NCBI GenBank assembly: GCA_964400125.1
Contig: CAYNSR010000013.1
Location: 8,097-72,096, forward strand
DNA from: Micavibrio sp964400125
Lineage (GTDB): Bacteria > Pseudomonadota > Alphaproteobacteria > Micavibrionales > Micavibrionaceae
Length of the DNA: 64,000 nt
Direction: 5' to 3'
The position numbers were made by a program, and so were the translations under genes. This document shows, piece by piece, positions 26,629 through 34,959 of the stretch. Under the pieces are notes generated by a model, which worked only from the letters and a program-made list of their open reading frames with translations, ran no database searches and was not told the origin of the DNA. How positions within the stretch are numbered: the first letter of the stretch is position 1; each line of letters opens with the position of its first letter.

Positions 26629-27971
26629 TATTTAACCATCCTCGCCACTTTGTTCTGGACGGCATTTTGTTCGTGTTCAAGGCGCAGTTCGAGCAATATG
26701 CCCATCATTTGCTCGCTGCGCAGGGCGCTGTTGAAAATTTCGTTTTCCTGCATCAGGTTCAGTGCCTCGAGTGCCGCGCCTTTCCGGGCGGCGTTGGCCG
26801 GTTTGTCATACAGGTCGACAAAGAAATCGGGACTTTGGAATAATTTCTGCGTCAGAATTTCCATCTGGGCATAGTAGCTGGGGTTTGCGCCGATGATGGC
26901 GTCCACTTCGGCATCTGTGGCAATGCCCAGTTCCCGCATGATGGCGCGCAGGTATTTTGCCGTTTCGGCGGCATCGGTTGTTCCCTTGGCCTTCATCGCG
27001 GCGATGGCCTGAAAGGATTGTTCGGCGATGCTGCGTTTGGCGACGATCGCGCGCAGGTCAAGGTAGGCTTGCTGGTTTGTCGGGTTATCCTCCAGCAGTC
27101 CCGGCGTCATGCCTTCAAAAACGTCATGAGAGTAAAGATTCGAGGCAAGGGCGAGGACGTCTTCTTCGTCATCGGTCCGGACGGTATCCCCAAAATTGAT
27201 ATCAAGCGTCCATGGCTGACTGATGGTGTAGCCGTAATCGATATCCCTGTTGCGCCGCGCCTGCGTGATGCCAGCCTCGCAAACGTTTGTCAGGGACCTG
27301 CCGAAATCGTTGACGTCGCAGTAATTTTTGACGAATTGCGCCAGACGGCCCGCGCGGTCGCCCGTTTGGCCGATGGAGGCGTTGCTGTTGCCGTTCAGCA
27401 ATTGCCTGTCCCGCGACCATTGCTGCAACAGGTTTCTGGTCAGGCGGGTATTGAAATCGGCTTGTCCGAGACTGCGGGCGGCGGACCCGATGGTGCATAA
27501 GGAATCGCTGGGGGTGTAGTCTTTCATGGCCTGCGCCGTCAGTTCGGAGAACAGGCGCTGGGTCTCAATCTGGTGCTTGGCGTCGATAAAGGCCCCGAGA
27601 ATATTCATTTGATACATCGAAATGGCGGACATTTGCTCTGTCATCATGGCCAGTGCAGCGCCGAGATATTCCGGGAAATATACAATCCTGAGCCACAGTT
27701 CGTGAAACAAGAATTCTGTTACGATATGGGCGTTGGTAATGACATGCTGGATCAGGACTTCCATGAAGACCTGTTCCATCAACGCGGCGGCAATTGGTGT
27801 ACAGCAGCAAACACAGACTGCCTCGGCCCGTTTCGGTGCGGCGAAGACCAGCGGGATCATGATGGCGACGATGCACAATATCCTGAAAGTATTCGGTCGT
27901 GCCGCGCCTTTGCGCACGGATTGCGCCGGATCTGGCTTGTCCGGTTTCCGGTTCACTGTAAAAAATTTCAT
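26628..27971 (-). CDS. Exported paralogue 1 of the four-gene family
   Basis: This is the first gene of the four-paralogue operon (447 aa from ATG 27971; an upstream TTG at 28004 is less likely). A long basic N terminus precedes a hydrophobic segment, FRILCIVAIMIPLVFAAPKRA, and a strikingly cysteine-rich start of the mature chain, AVCVCCCTP. The core has MTEQMSAISMYQMNILGAF, FIDAKHQIETQRLF, YCDVNDFGRSL, DEEDVLALASNLYSHDVF, NPSYYAQMEILTQKLFQ and LYDKPANAARKGAALEAL. It is divergent from dotI across a 219-bp gap, so it probably shares a regulatory region with the main dot operon. Function unknown; a secreted or pilus-like structural role is one possibility. Confidence 0.8.
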   Translation of the reverse strand: MKFFTVNRKPDKPDPAQSVRKGAARPNTFRILCIVAIMIPLVFAAPKRAEAVCVCCCTPIAAALMEQVFMEVLIQHVITNAHIVTEFLFHELWLRIVYFPEYLGAALAMMTEQMSAISMYQMNILGAFIDAKHQIETQRLFSELTAQAMKDYTPSDSLCTIGSAARSLGQADFNTRLTRNLLQQWSRDRQLLNGNSNASIGQTGDRAGRLAQFVKNYCDVNDFGRSLTNVCEAGITQARRNRDIDYGYTISQPWTLDINFGDTVRTDDEEDVLALASNLYSHDVFEGMTPGLLEDNPTNQQAYLDLRAIVAKRSIAEQSFQAIAAMKAKGTTDAAETAKYLRAIMRELGIATDAEVDAIIGANPSYYAQMEILTQKLFQSPDFFVDLYDKPANAARKGAALEALNLMQENEIFNSALRSEQMMGILLELRLEHEQNAVQNKVARMVK

Positions 27972-28190
27972 AACCCGCGCACCCCGCCTTGCCCGGTGAT
28001 TCAAAAGTGTTGGGTTAATTTTAACATATCCGGAAACAAAAAGTACACCTTAAGTGCGCCTTTGCCGTCACATGGGAAATGTTGGGCCTGAACGGAATTT
28101 TAACCCTTGGTTGGGCATCATGATCCTGATAGATTCGATCCTGTCGGTTTTTCGATTCCGGTTCAACCCTTGAAGAGATGTCCATCTGCC
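27972..28190. promoter_or_regulatory. Divergent intergenic region between paralogue 1 and dotI
   Basis: This AT-richer gap separates the two divergent transcription units and must contain both promoters. The core GGGTTAA occurs twice in inverted orientation: GGGTTAATTTTAAC at 28012-28025 and GAATTTTAACCC at 28095-28106. This could be an operator, but the match is short. No confident -35/-10 pair could be fixed by eye. Confidence 0.35.
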
Positions 28191-28928
28191 ATGGCCCCGT
28201 CTGATTCCTCAGTGTCACGTCCCAATCCACGGCGTTTGCGTCCGGCACAGGATCGGGCGAAACAGGATGATACCCCGCCTGCGCCGGAGCCTTCCGGGCG
28301 GGAAGGGTTGCGCGGTCTCGGGGCCGTGGTGATCCGTAACCAGTTCTACAAGGACGGTTATCGCGCCTTGCTGAAGCTGGCTCTGTTGCAAGGCGCCATT
28401 ATTGTTTTTCTGATTATGGCAATATTTTTTGTTATTCACAAGAATCAGCCGGAAAATCGCTATTTTGCGACGACGGAAGACGGGCGGCTTGTGCCGATGG
28501 TTCCCTTGAATCAGGCCAATCTGAGTGCGCCTGCGCTGATGTCGTGGGCTGCGCAGGCGGCGACGGAGGTGATGACCTTCGGGTTTAACGATTACCGGCG
28601 CAGGTTGCAGGAATCCTCGCGCAATTTCACCCGCCGCGGCTGGGAAAGCTTTACGCTGGCGCTGGAACGCGCCCGTATTATCGAAATGGTTGAGGCCAAC
28701 CAGCAGGTTGTTACTGCCGCGCCGCGCGGTGCTCCGATCCTGCAATCTGAAGGGCTGGTGAACGGGCGCTATCAGTGGACCGTGCAGATTCCGATGATTG
28801 TCACATACCAGTCCGGGTCCAAGACGCGGTCCGACCAGTTGCTGGTGACGATCGTTGTCGTGCGGACGCCGCGTCTGGAGAGCCCGAACGGTGTCGGGAT
28901 CGAGCAGTGGATTGCTGTCGGGGGGTAG
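28191..28928 (+). CDS. dotI: DotI/IcmL inner-membrane protein of type IVB secretion
   Basis: The product (245 aa from ATG 28191) matches IcmL/DotI/TraM. A Pro-rich cytoplasmic N terminus leads to GAVVIRNQFYKDGYR near residue 43, one transmembrane helix (about 62-85), then the periplasmic domain with ENRYFATTEDGRLVPMVPLN near 90 and NDYRRRLQESSRNFTRRGWE near 138. It resembles VirB8 in fold and forms an inner-membrane subcomplex. A longer in-frame start exists at 28107, but ATG 28191 fits the family length. It heads the block dotI-dotH-dotG-dotF-dotE-dotP-dotN-dotO, the conserved order. Confidence 0.92.
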   Translation: MAPSDSSVSRPNPRRLRPAQDRAKQDDTPPAPEPSGREGLRGLGAVVIRNQFYKDGYRALLKLALLQGAIIVFLIMAIFFVIHKNQPENRYFATTEDGRLVPMVPLNQANLSAPALMSWAAQAATEVMTFGFNDYRRRLQESSRNFTRRGWESFTLALERARIIEMVEANQQVVTAAPRGAPILQSEGLVNGRYQWTVQIPMIVTYQSGSKTRSDQLLVTIVVVRTPRLESPNGVGIEQWIAVGG

Positions 28929-29036
28929 GGTTTTGACAGCGTCTTTCGGCTTTACACAATAACCGGGGGCCGCTAGACTTCCGGTGCGAATTGGGGCACG
29001 TCTTATTTCTTCGAGGGTTTTCATCCGGTCCATATC

Positions 29037-30167
29037 ATGATTTTCAGACAACGAAATTCGACAGCAGTTTTTCGCGCCGGTTTGCCCGGCTGCGTTTGTC
29101 TTGCCTTGGTGATTTTGTGCGGTTTATACACTGGCCCGGTTCGCGCGCAGGGCCCGGAGTCACCGCAGGAAAACGAGATGTTGTGGAATCAGGGGGGGAT
29201 CCCAGAGCCAGCATTGCCTGTTGCCGAGGCTGCGGCACCGGAGACGTCCGCCCTGCCTGATGGGGGTGATCTGGATGTGCGCGCGCCGGGCCTGCAGTTG
29301 CCGGTCAGCAGCGGCTTGCTCCCGGGGCAACTGGCCGGGGCGGCCATGCCGATGAAAACGCAGGAAGAAATTGACGCCGAGATCCGCGAGGATGCCTTTA
29401 ACGCCGCCCTCACCGGGTTGCTGCCGCTGGAGCCGCCGGAAATCCGCAAGGTTTTGAAACGTTACGACCAGACAATGGAAGCGGCAGAAACGCCGATCTA
29501 TCCGTATCCCAAGCCTGAGGTCGTGGTGAAAAGCGTTTCGCTCGATCCTGGTGTGGCACCGCCCCTGATCAAGGTGGCCGCAGGCCATGTCACGACGATG
29601 AATATCGTTGATATAACGGGCGCGGTCTGGCCGATACAGGATATTACCTGGGCCGGTAATTTTGAAATCGTCCAGCCCGAAGCGGGCGGCCATGTCATCC
29701 GGATCACGCCGATGTCCGAATTCGCCTATGGCAATATGTCCGTGCGCCTGCTGGAGCTGGATACACCGATCACCTTCATCCTGAGGACGCATCGTGACGG
29801 CGTTTTCTATCGCGTCGATATCCAGTTGCCGGAATACGGCCCGTATGCGACGCCACCCCTGATCGACGGCGGCATTACGATCGCGGCGGGAAATATGACG
29901 ATGACGGCGGTGTTGGACGGCATGCCGCCGCAAGATGCCGTGAAGATGCGGGTTACCGGCGCGGACGGGCGGACAACGGCTTACAAATTCGAGGACTCGA
30001 CTTATGTCCGGACGCCTTTGACTCTGCTCTCCCCGGCGTGGAAAGCTTCGGTCAAATCTGCCGACGGAACGAATGTCTATTTGCTGGGGAATGCCCCTGT
30101 GCTGCTGCTCTCCGATCAGGGCCGCATGATCCATGCCCGGCTGAGTGAGAAGGAAACGGAAAGATGA
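29037..30167 (+). CDS. dotH: DotH/IcmK outer-membrane core protein
   Basis: The 376-residue protein matches DotH/IcmK/TraN. A signal peptide ends near GPVRAQG (about residue 38). The N-terminal region is Pro/Ala-rich. The conserved domain starts at LPLEPPEIRKVLKRYDQTMEA-like sequence near 130 and continues through VVVKSVSLDPG and a beta-rich half with GNMSVRLLELDTPITFIL. DotH forms the outer-membrane ring that DotC and DotD help to target. The stop overlaps the dotG start (ATGA), so the two are co-translated. Confidence 0.92.
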   Translation: MIFRQRNSTAVFRAGLPGCVCLALVILCGLYTGPVRAQGPESPQENEMLWNQGGIPEPALPVAEAAAPETSALPDGGDLDVRAPGLQLPVSSGLLPGQLAGAAMPMKTQEEIDAEIREDAFNAALTGLLPLEPPEIRKVLKRYDQTMEAAETPIYPYPKPEVVVKSVSLDPGVAPPLIKVAAGHVTTMNIVDITGAVWPIQDITWAGNFEIVQPEAGGHVIRITPMSEFAYGNMSVRLLELDTPITFILRTHRDGVFYRVDIQLPEYGPYATPPLIDGGITIAAGNMTMTAVLDGMPPQDAVKMRVTGADGRTTAYKFEDSTYVRTPLTLLSPAWKASVKSADGTNVYLLGNAPVLLLSDQGRMIHARLSEKETER

Positions 30168-31543
30168 GTGATCAGGAAAACGACATTCTTGATGCCGGCG
30201 ATGCGGGCGCGGATTCGGAGTTTGAAGATTTCGATACCGGTTCCGGGTCCTTGTCGGGCGCAGTCAAGACGAATCCGCTTTTCAAGGTCGGGATCGTTAT
30301 TGCGGCCTTTGCGGTGATTGCCGGAGGCATCATGCTTTTCGGTGGCAAGGAAATGCCGGTGGACCCTTCATCGGTAAAGGGCGCTGCCGAGGTCAGGCAA
30401 ACGGCAGGGTCGGAAAATATTTCCCCGGTTTATGAAGATGCTATCAGGGACAAGAACGAGCAAATCCTTGAGGAGGCGCAGCGTCAGGGGACCAGCGCGA
30501 TTCCGGTACCGCTCGGCCCGCCGAAGACTCTGGCACCGATGATGCAGGTCACGAGCACGGATGATCCCCTTGAGAGATGGCGCCGGATTCAGGAAGAGCG
30601 TTTGCGCAAGGAGCAATTGCTGACCGCATCTCAGGCTCCGCCGCCGGATGCGGTCGCGCCGGTGGATCCTTATATGGAGCAAAAATCCGCGCTGGCGTCG
30701 ACATTGGCCACGCAGATGCAGTCCATTCTTGACGGTGTGGCGCTAACGTCGATGAAAACAGCCACTATTGCCGATCCCAAGTTTATCGAATCCGAGCGGG
30801 CTGCGGCTGCATCTGCGGCAAGCGAACAGCAGGTGGCTGCTGTTGCCGCCGCTGCTGCGGGCGAGGCTGTAACGGTCGAGGTTCTGCTGGAGCCGGGCCG
30901 GATCGAGTATGCGCAACTGATTACCGAGGCCAATACGGATGCGCCCGGTCCTGTGCTTGCGGTACTGGCGAGCGGGCCGTTGGCGGGAAGCCGCCTGATT
31001 GGCACATTCAGCGCCAGTGAGGAATATCTGACCTTGAGCTTCGGCACGATTGTTGTGGACGGGCAGGCGCTCAGCACCAGCGCTGTGGCGCTGGATCCGG
31101 CGACATCAAAGCCGGGTGTTATTACTGAAATCGACCGCAAATATTTCCAGCGCGTCATTCTGCCTGCGGCGGCGGCCTTTATCGAGGGAATCGGCGGCGC
31201 TATCGCCCAGAGCGGGTCCACCACCGTTTCCGCCGGGGCCGGGACGACGACATCGGCTGAAAACGAGCTTGATACGAAGCAGGAGTTTTTCAAGGGGGTT
31301 GAGGAAGCTTCCGGAAAGGTCAGCGAGATTCTGGATCAGGATGGCGGTGCCGTCAGACCCATGCTCCGCGTTGCGGCAGGGGCGCATCTCGGGTTGCTGT
31401 TCACGCAAGGGGTCGAGCGCAGCACGGACAGCAAAGGTGTGGTCCTGAGGAATCAGGGGCGGGATCAGGCGTCGGCCCTGCCCGGAGGTGCCTCTGCCGG
31501 GCCAACCCAGATCCAGACATCGGGAACGCCAACGGGGCAGTAA
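30164..31543 (+). CDS. dotG: DotG/IcmE, VirB10-like channel protein (short form)
   Basis: The 459-residue protein has an acidic cytoplasmic N terminus, one transmembrane helix (VGIVIAAFAVIAGGIMLFG, about residues 43-61), a Gln/Pro-rich periplasmic linker, and the VirB10-like C-terminal domain beginning with VEVLLEPGRIEYAQLITEAN near 241-260. It bridges both membranes. Legionella DotG is over 1000 residues because of a long pentapeptide-like repeat region; that region is absent here, so this protein is closer in size to IncI TraO. It overlaps dotH by 4 bases and is followed by dotF after 27 bases. Confidence 0.92.
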   Translation: MSDQENDILDAGDAGADSEFEDFDTGSGSLSGAVKTNPLFKVGIVIAAFAVIAGGIMLFGGKEMPVDPSSVKGAAEVRQTAGSENISPVYEDAIRDKNEQILEEAQRQGTSAIPVPLGPPKTLAPMMQVTSTDDPLERWRRIQEERLRKEQLLTASQAPPPDAVAPVDPYMEQKSALASTLATQMQSILDGVALTSMKTATIADPKFIESERAAAASAASEQQVAAVAAAAAGEAVTVEVLLEPGRIEYAQLITEANTDAPGPVLAVLASGPLAGSRLIGTFSASEEYLTLSFGTIVVDGQALSTSAVALDPATSKPGVITEIDRKYFQRVILPAAAAFIEGIGGAIAQSGSTTVSAGAGTTTSAENELDTKQEFFKGVEEASGKVSEILDQDGGAVRPMLRVAAGAHLGLLFTQGVERSTDSKGVVLRNQGRDQASALPGGASAGPTQIQTSGTPTGQ

Positions 31544-31570
31544 TTTCTTTCTGACGCAAAATAGAGATAT

Positions 31571-32758
31571 GTGGCGCAAATGAGCAATAACGACCAATTT
31601 GACGATCTGGACGATTTCGATGATTTCGACGAGGTGTCGGATGATCTGGATGCCGTTACGGATGTCGCTTCTGTTGATGAGGATTGGGACCATCTCGCTG
31701 GGAACGAGGGCGCTTCTGTTGACGGCGGAGATGGCGAGAGGCAGGGTGGGAAGGCGCCGGAAAAGAAAAAATCCGGGCTTTTTAATCTGTTGCTGATCGC
31801 AGGGGTTGCGCTCGCAGGGGGTGGTTTCATCGTTTTGAAAATGGGCGACACCACCGCACCCGTTCCTGCGTTCGAGCAGCCCGACCCGATGATGGAGGCC
31901 CAGGTTGCGGAGATTCAGAATCCGCCCCCCACGCCGCCGATGCCCGCGCCGATCCAGCAGCCGGAAGTGGCCCCGGAAGCGGCTTTGTTGCAATCCTCTC
32001 CTGCCCCCGCGCCAGCACCTGAACCGGAGTTGCCGGGCAGTGGTGTTGCGCCGGAAGGTGCGGATACCGGGCTGAGGATGCCAAAGGCGGAAGATATTTT
32101 GCTCAAGGCCGCGCCTGCCGGAAACCCCTCTGACGATGGGTTCGTACCTGTTATTTCCGCTTCTCCTGAGGTTGTGGCCCCTGTGGCTATGCCAGCGGTT
32201 CCGGCCCCGGTTGTGTCCGGTCCCGATTTTGGGCCAGTGATGGAAAAGCTGGATTCCCTGTCGGCACGCATGGAATCGCTGGAAGCAAAACTGGAAGCCT
32301 ATCGCGCGGAAAAAGCTCCGGCCGGGCAGGTTCCGGCGGTGACGGAAGACCAGATCAAGGCCTTGCAGCGATCGCTTGCAACGCTTGAGCAACGTGTGGA
32401 GGCGCAGGCGTCCTCAGGCCGTCGTCCTGCTGTTGCGGCGGATACCGAGTCGGTCGCCCCCCCGCCAGTTGCCAAACCGAAGCCGCAGATTTTGGGGCAA
32501 AGTGCTGCGGGCGGGATTTCAGCCGGGGAAAGCGGTGCGGAGGCTGCCGTCCCGCCCCGTCCTGTTGCTCCTGTAACGACGGTCTGGGTTTTGAAGGGCG
32601 CGCAGCCCGGGCGAGCCATGGTTGCCAAAAAGGGCGAAAACGACCTGCATCCGGTGGCTGTCGGGGACACGCTTCCCGGTATTGGCCGAATCACGGCGAT
32701 CGAGTACCGGGATGGAAAATGGTCGGTAATCGGGACGCTGGGTACGATCGCGCAGTAG
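31571..32758 (+). CDS. dotF: DotF/IcmG-like inner-membrane protein
   Basis: The 395-residue protein begins with a highly acidic stretch (DDLDDFDDFDEVSDD) and has one transmembrane helix (LFNLLLIAGVALAGGGFIVL, about residues 70-89). A long Pro/Ala-rich periplasmic region, a coiled-coil-like segment (about 218-285) and a C-terminal domain follow, with WVLKGAQPGRAMV near 337 and VGDTLPGIGRI near 363. This matches the position and layout of DotF/IcmG/TraP, although it is longer than Legionella IcmG. GTG 31571 is used, with AGAGA just upstream; ATG 31580 is an alternative. The assignment rests partly on synteny. Confidence 0.8.
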   Translation: MAQMSNNDQFDDLDDFDDFDEVSDDLDAVTDVASVDEDWDHLAGNEGASVDGGDGERQGGKAPEKKKSGLFNLLLIAGVALAGGGFIVLKMGDTTAPVPAFEQPDPMMEAQVAEIQNPPPTPPMPAPIQQPEVAPEAALLQSSPAPAPAPEPELPGSGVAPEGADTGLRMPKAEDILLKAAPAGNPSDDGFVPVISASPEVVAPVAMPAVPAPVVSGPDFGPVMEKLDSLSARMESLEAKLEAYRAEKAPAGQVPAVTEDQIKALQRSLATLEQRVEAQASSGRRPAVAADTESVAPPPVAKPKPQILGQSAAGGISAGESGAEAAVPPRPVAPVTTVWVLKGAQPGRAMVAKKGENDLHPVAVGDTLPGIGRITAIEYRDGKWSVIGTLGTIAQ

Positions 32759-32923
32759 TCCGGGCTGTCTGGAAACTAAAGACAATTTTAAGAATTTGGG
32801 CGCATGATGAAAAGGTCGGGAAGTTTGCAATATTTAGGTCAAATGTGATTTAATCAAAGAAGCGTCCCGGAAAGAAAATGCAAACCAATGGCGGCGCCGG
32901 GCCGTTCGGGTGTGTGACGATTG

Positions 32924-33907
32924 ATGTATGGTAGCAAAAAAACGTCTGTAAACCGTTTTTTCCTGTCGGCTTTGGTGCTGGCAGCGGTCGGTCTTTTGTT
33001 TTCCTCCTTTCCTGCTGTCGCGGCGATGGCCCCCCCGAGCCCGAGTATGGGTGATGTTGTAGAAAATACGATTCTGTCGTCAGCGGAGTTGCCCACGCTT
33101 TTTGCCGCCGCGTCCTATCTGTTTGGGCTTTTGCTTCTGGTGCTGGGGGTTCTCAAGCTCAAGGACCATGTCCTGAATTCGCAGCAAACACCGCTTTCCG
33201 ACGGGGTCAAACGCCTTGTTGTGGCGGGCGGGCTTTTTGCCCTGCCTATGGTGATTGAGGCCGCCTACAATACGGTGGCATCGGGGTGTATGTTTGGGGG
33301 GTGCGCTGCCGACGGGGTCAAGGGGTTTAATGTGACCGCGCCGATCGGTCTTGGTCTTGATGCCATGATGGTGAATTTTATGTCGGATCTCTGGACCCCG
33401 CTGATGATCCTGTTGCCGGCTTTTTGTTATCTGGCGGGTATCCTCCTGATTATCATAGGAATTTCGCGGCTGCTGAAAACCGCGCAAGAAGGGCCGCGCG
33501 GCCCGAGCGGGGCCGGGACGATTACCACGTTTCTGGTCGGGGGCGCGTTGCTTTCCGTTGATGCGATGATGGGCGCGTTCAGTGTTTCCCTGTTTCCGAG
33601 TCTGGGCGGCGATTTGAAGACATACGGGCAGTTGACATTTAGTACGACGGGTTTGTCGGGTACGGATGTTCAGCATATCGAAACCGTTATTGCCGCGATT
33701 TTGGCCTTTATGATGATTATCGGTTGGATCAGCTTTATCCGGGGATTTTTTATCCTGCGCGCCGTTGCTGAAGGGGATCATCAGGCCTCCATGATGGCGG
33801 GCATGACCCATCTGTTCGGCGGGGCGATGGCCGTCAATCTGGGCCCGGTCCTGAATGCCGTGCAGGCGACCTTCGGTCTTGTGAGTATGGGGGTTGGTTT
33901 CAGTTGA
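32924..33907 (+). CDS. dotE: DotE/IcmC-like protein with an N-terminal DotP-like module
   Basis: The 327-residue polytopic protein has two parts. After a signal-like segment (LVLAAVGLLFSSFPAVAA), residues about 50-115 read ELPTLFAAASYLFGLLLLVL, KLKDHV...QTPLSDGVKRL and GGLFALPMVIEAA, which closely parallel the separate DotP proteins downstream. The second part (about 140-327) is the IcmC/DotE region with LWTPLMILLPAFCYLAGILL and TITTFLVGGALLSVDAMMG. In Legionella DotE is about 194 residues and DotP is separate. ATG 32924 is chosen over the adjacent TTG. The 162-bp leader contains a possible TTGCAA-N18-TTTAAT promoter. Confidence 0.82.
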   Translation: MYGSKKTSVNRFFLSALVLAAVGLLFSSFPAVAAMAPPSPSMGDVVENTILSSAELPTLFAAASYLFGLLLLVLGVLKLKDHVLNSQQTPLSDGVKRLVVAGGLFALPMVIEAAYNTVASGCMFGGCAADGVKGFNVTAPIGLGLDAMMVNFMSDLWTPLMILLPAFCYLAGILLIIIGISRLLKTAQEGPRGPSGAGTITTFLVGGALLSVDAMMGAFSVSLFPSLGGDLKTYGQLTFSTTGLSGTDVQHIETVIAAILAFMMIIGWISFIRGFFILRAVAEGDHQASMMAGMTHLFGGAMAVNLGPVLNAVQATFGLVSMGVGFS

Positions 33908-34060
33908 GCGGAAAATCAGGGGAAGTATAATAATTTCCAGATAGCGTTAAAAAGTTTCCCTTTTTGTTGTCGTTCGTGTAAGGTATCATAATGGCGTTCT
34001 GTTCGCGGGGCGCAAGAAGAAACGGTAGTGTAAACAAGAGGAACTGTAACGAGAGGAACT

Positions 34061-34455
34061 AAGGTATCATGACTCAAATTCAAAGAAGTGCGTTTTTATT
34101 TCTGGGGCTGTTTGCGGTGACGCTGGTGATGGCGGATCCGGCCCAGGCGGCGGCAGGCCAAAATTTCAGCAGTATCGCCAGTAACATGGTAGGATCAATT
34201 GCGATGTTGCCGACTCTGCTTTCGGCGCTGTCCTATCTGTTTGGTCTGTTGCTGGGTGTTTTAGGCGTGATGAAAATCAAGGATCATGTTGAAAACCCGG
34301 GCCAGACCCCGCTGAAAGACGGAGCAATCCGCCTTGCTGCCGGTGGTGCGCTGTTTGCCATCCCGATGATCTATGAAGCAGCAAAAACCACGATCGGTAC
34401 GGGTGGGCCAACCACTCAGGCAAATTTGACTTCCCTGACATTCGCCCCGTAAGGG
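34061..34455 (+). repeat. Direct repeat unit 1 (dotP duplication)
   Basis: This 395-bp unit runs from AAGGTATC just before the ATG to GGG just after the stop codon. It recurs at 34507-34901, an offset of 446 bases, with two substitutions. Flanking sequences outside these limits differ, so the boundaries sit at the gene edges. Confidence 0.9.
34069..34452 (+). CDS. dotP: DotP/IcmD inner-membrane protein, copy 1
   Basis: The 127-residue protein has a signal-like N-terminal helix (FLFLGLFAVTLVMADPAQA) and the IcmD pattern: MLPTLLSALSYLFGLLLGVL, a KIKDHVENPGQTPLKDGAIR loop and a second hydrophobic segment GGALFAIPMIYEAA. It is a small inner-membrane component (TraR in IncI). The leader contains a duplicated ribosome-binding stretch (AGAGGAACTG...GAGAGGAACTAAGG). 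The next gene is an almost identical copy, differing only at GGP versus GAA near residue 115. Confidence 0.88.
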   Translation: MTQIQRSAFLFLGLFAVTLVMADPAQAAAGQNFSSIASNMVGSIAMLPTLLSALSYLFGLLLGVLGVMKIKDHVENPGQTPLKDGAIRLAAGGALFAIPMIYEAAKTTIGTGGPTTQANLTSLTFAP

Positions 34456-34506
34456 CGGCAGAACGGCGTAGATAAACGAACATTACAAACCATCAACAAG
34501 AGGAAC

Positions 34507-34901
34507 AAGGTATCATGACTCAAATTCAAAGAAGTGCGTTTTTATTTCTGGGGCTGTTTGCGGTGACGCTGGTGATGGCGGATCCGGCCCAGGCGGCGGC
34601 AGGCCAAAATTTCAGCAGTATCGCCAGTAACATGGTAGGATCAATTGCGATGTTGCCGACTCTGCTTTCGGCGCTGTCCTATCTGTTTGGTCTGTTGCTG
34701 GGTGTTTTAGGCGTGATGAAAATCAAGGATCATGTTGAAAACCCGGGCCAGACCCCGCTGAAAGACGGAGCAATCCGCCTTGCTGCCGGTGGTGCGCTGT
34801 TTGCCATCCCGATGATCTATGAAGCAGCAAAAACCACGATCGGTACGGGTGCGGCAACCACTCAGGCAAATTTGACTTCCCTGACATTCGCCCCGTAAGG
34901 G
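34507..34901 (+). repeat. Direct repeat unit 2 (dotP duplication)
   Basis: This is the second 395-bp unit, matching 34061-34455. The 51-bp spacer between the units (34456-34506) ends in a CAACAAGAGGAAC ribosome-binding stretch that resembles the leader of copy 1. Confidence 0.9.
34515..34898 (+). CDS. dotP: DotP/IcmD inner-membrane protein, copy 2
   Basis: This gene duplicates the preceding dotP. Reading both copies, I find two base differences in the coding region, both changing the amino acid (Gly to Ala and Pro to Ala near residue 115). It has the same RBS context, AAGAGGAACAAGG, and is followed by dotN after 61 bases. The duplication is recent or kept uniform by gene conversion. Both copies look intact, so both are likely expressed, doubling the dose of this small membrane protein. 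Confidence 0.88.
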   Translation: MTQIQRSAFLFLGLFAVTLVMADPAQAAAGQNFSSIASNMVGSIAMLPTLLSALSYLFGLLLGVLGVMKIKDHVENPGQTPLKDGAIRLAAGGALFAIPMIYEAAKTTIGTGAATTQANLTSLTFAP

Positions 34902-34959
34902 TTCAAGAGTAATTCTGGCTGGTTAGGTCAGGAAGAATCCTTCCAATCTAGGATTTTAA

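Noticed and set aside
22291..27971. Assigning the four paralogues to VirB5/TrbJ or DotA
   Set aside because: No diagnostic motif of those families is seen, and DotA is a polytopic membrane protein whereas these have one N-terminal hydrophobic segment.
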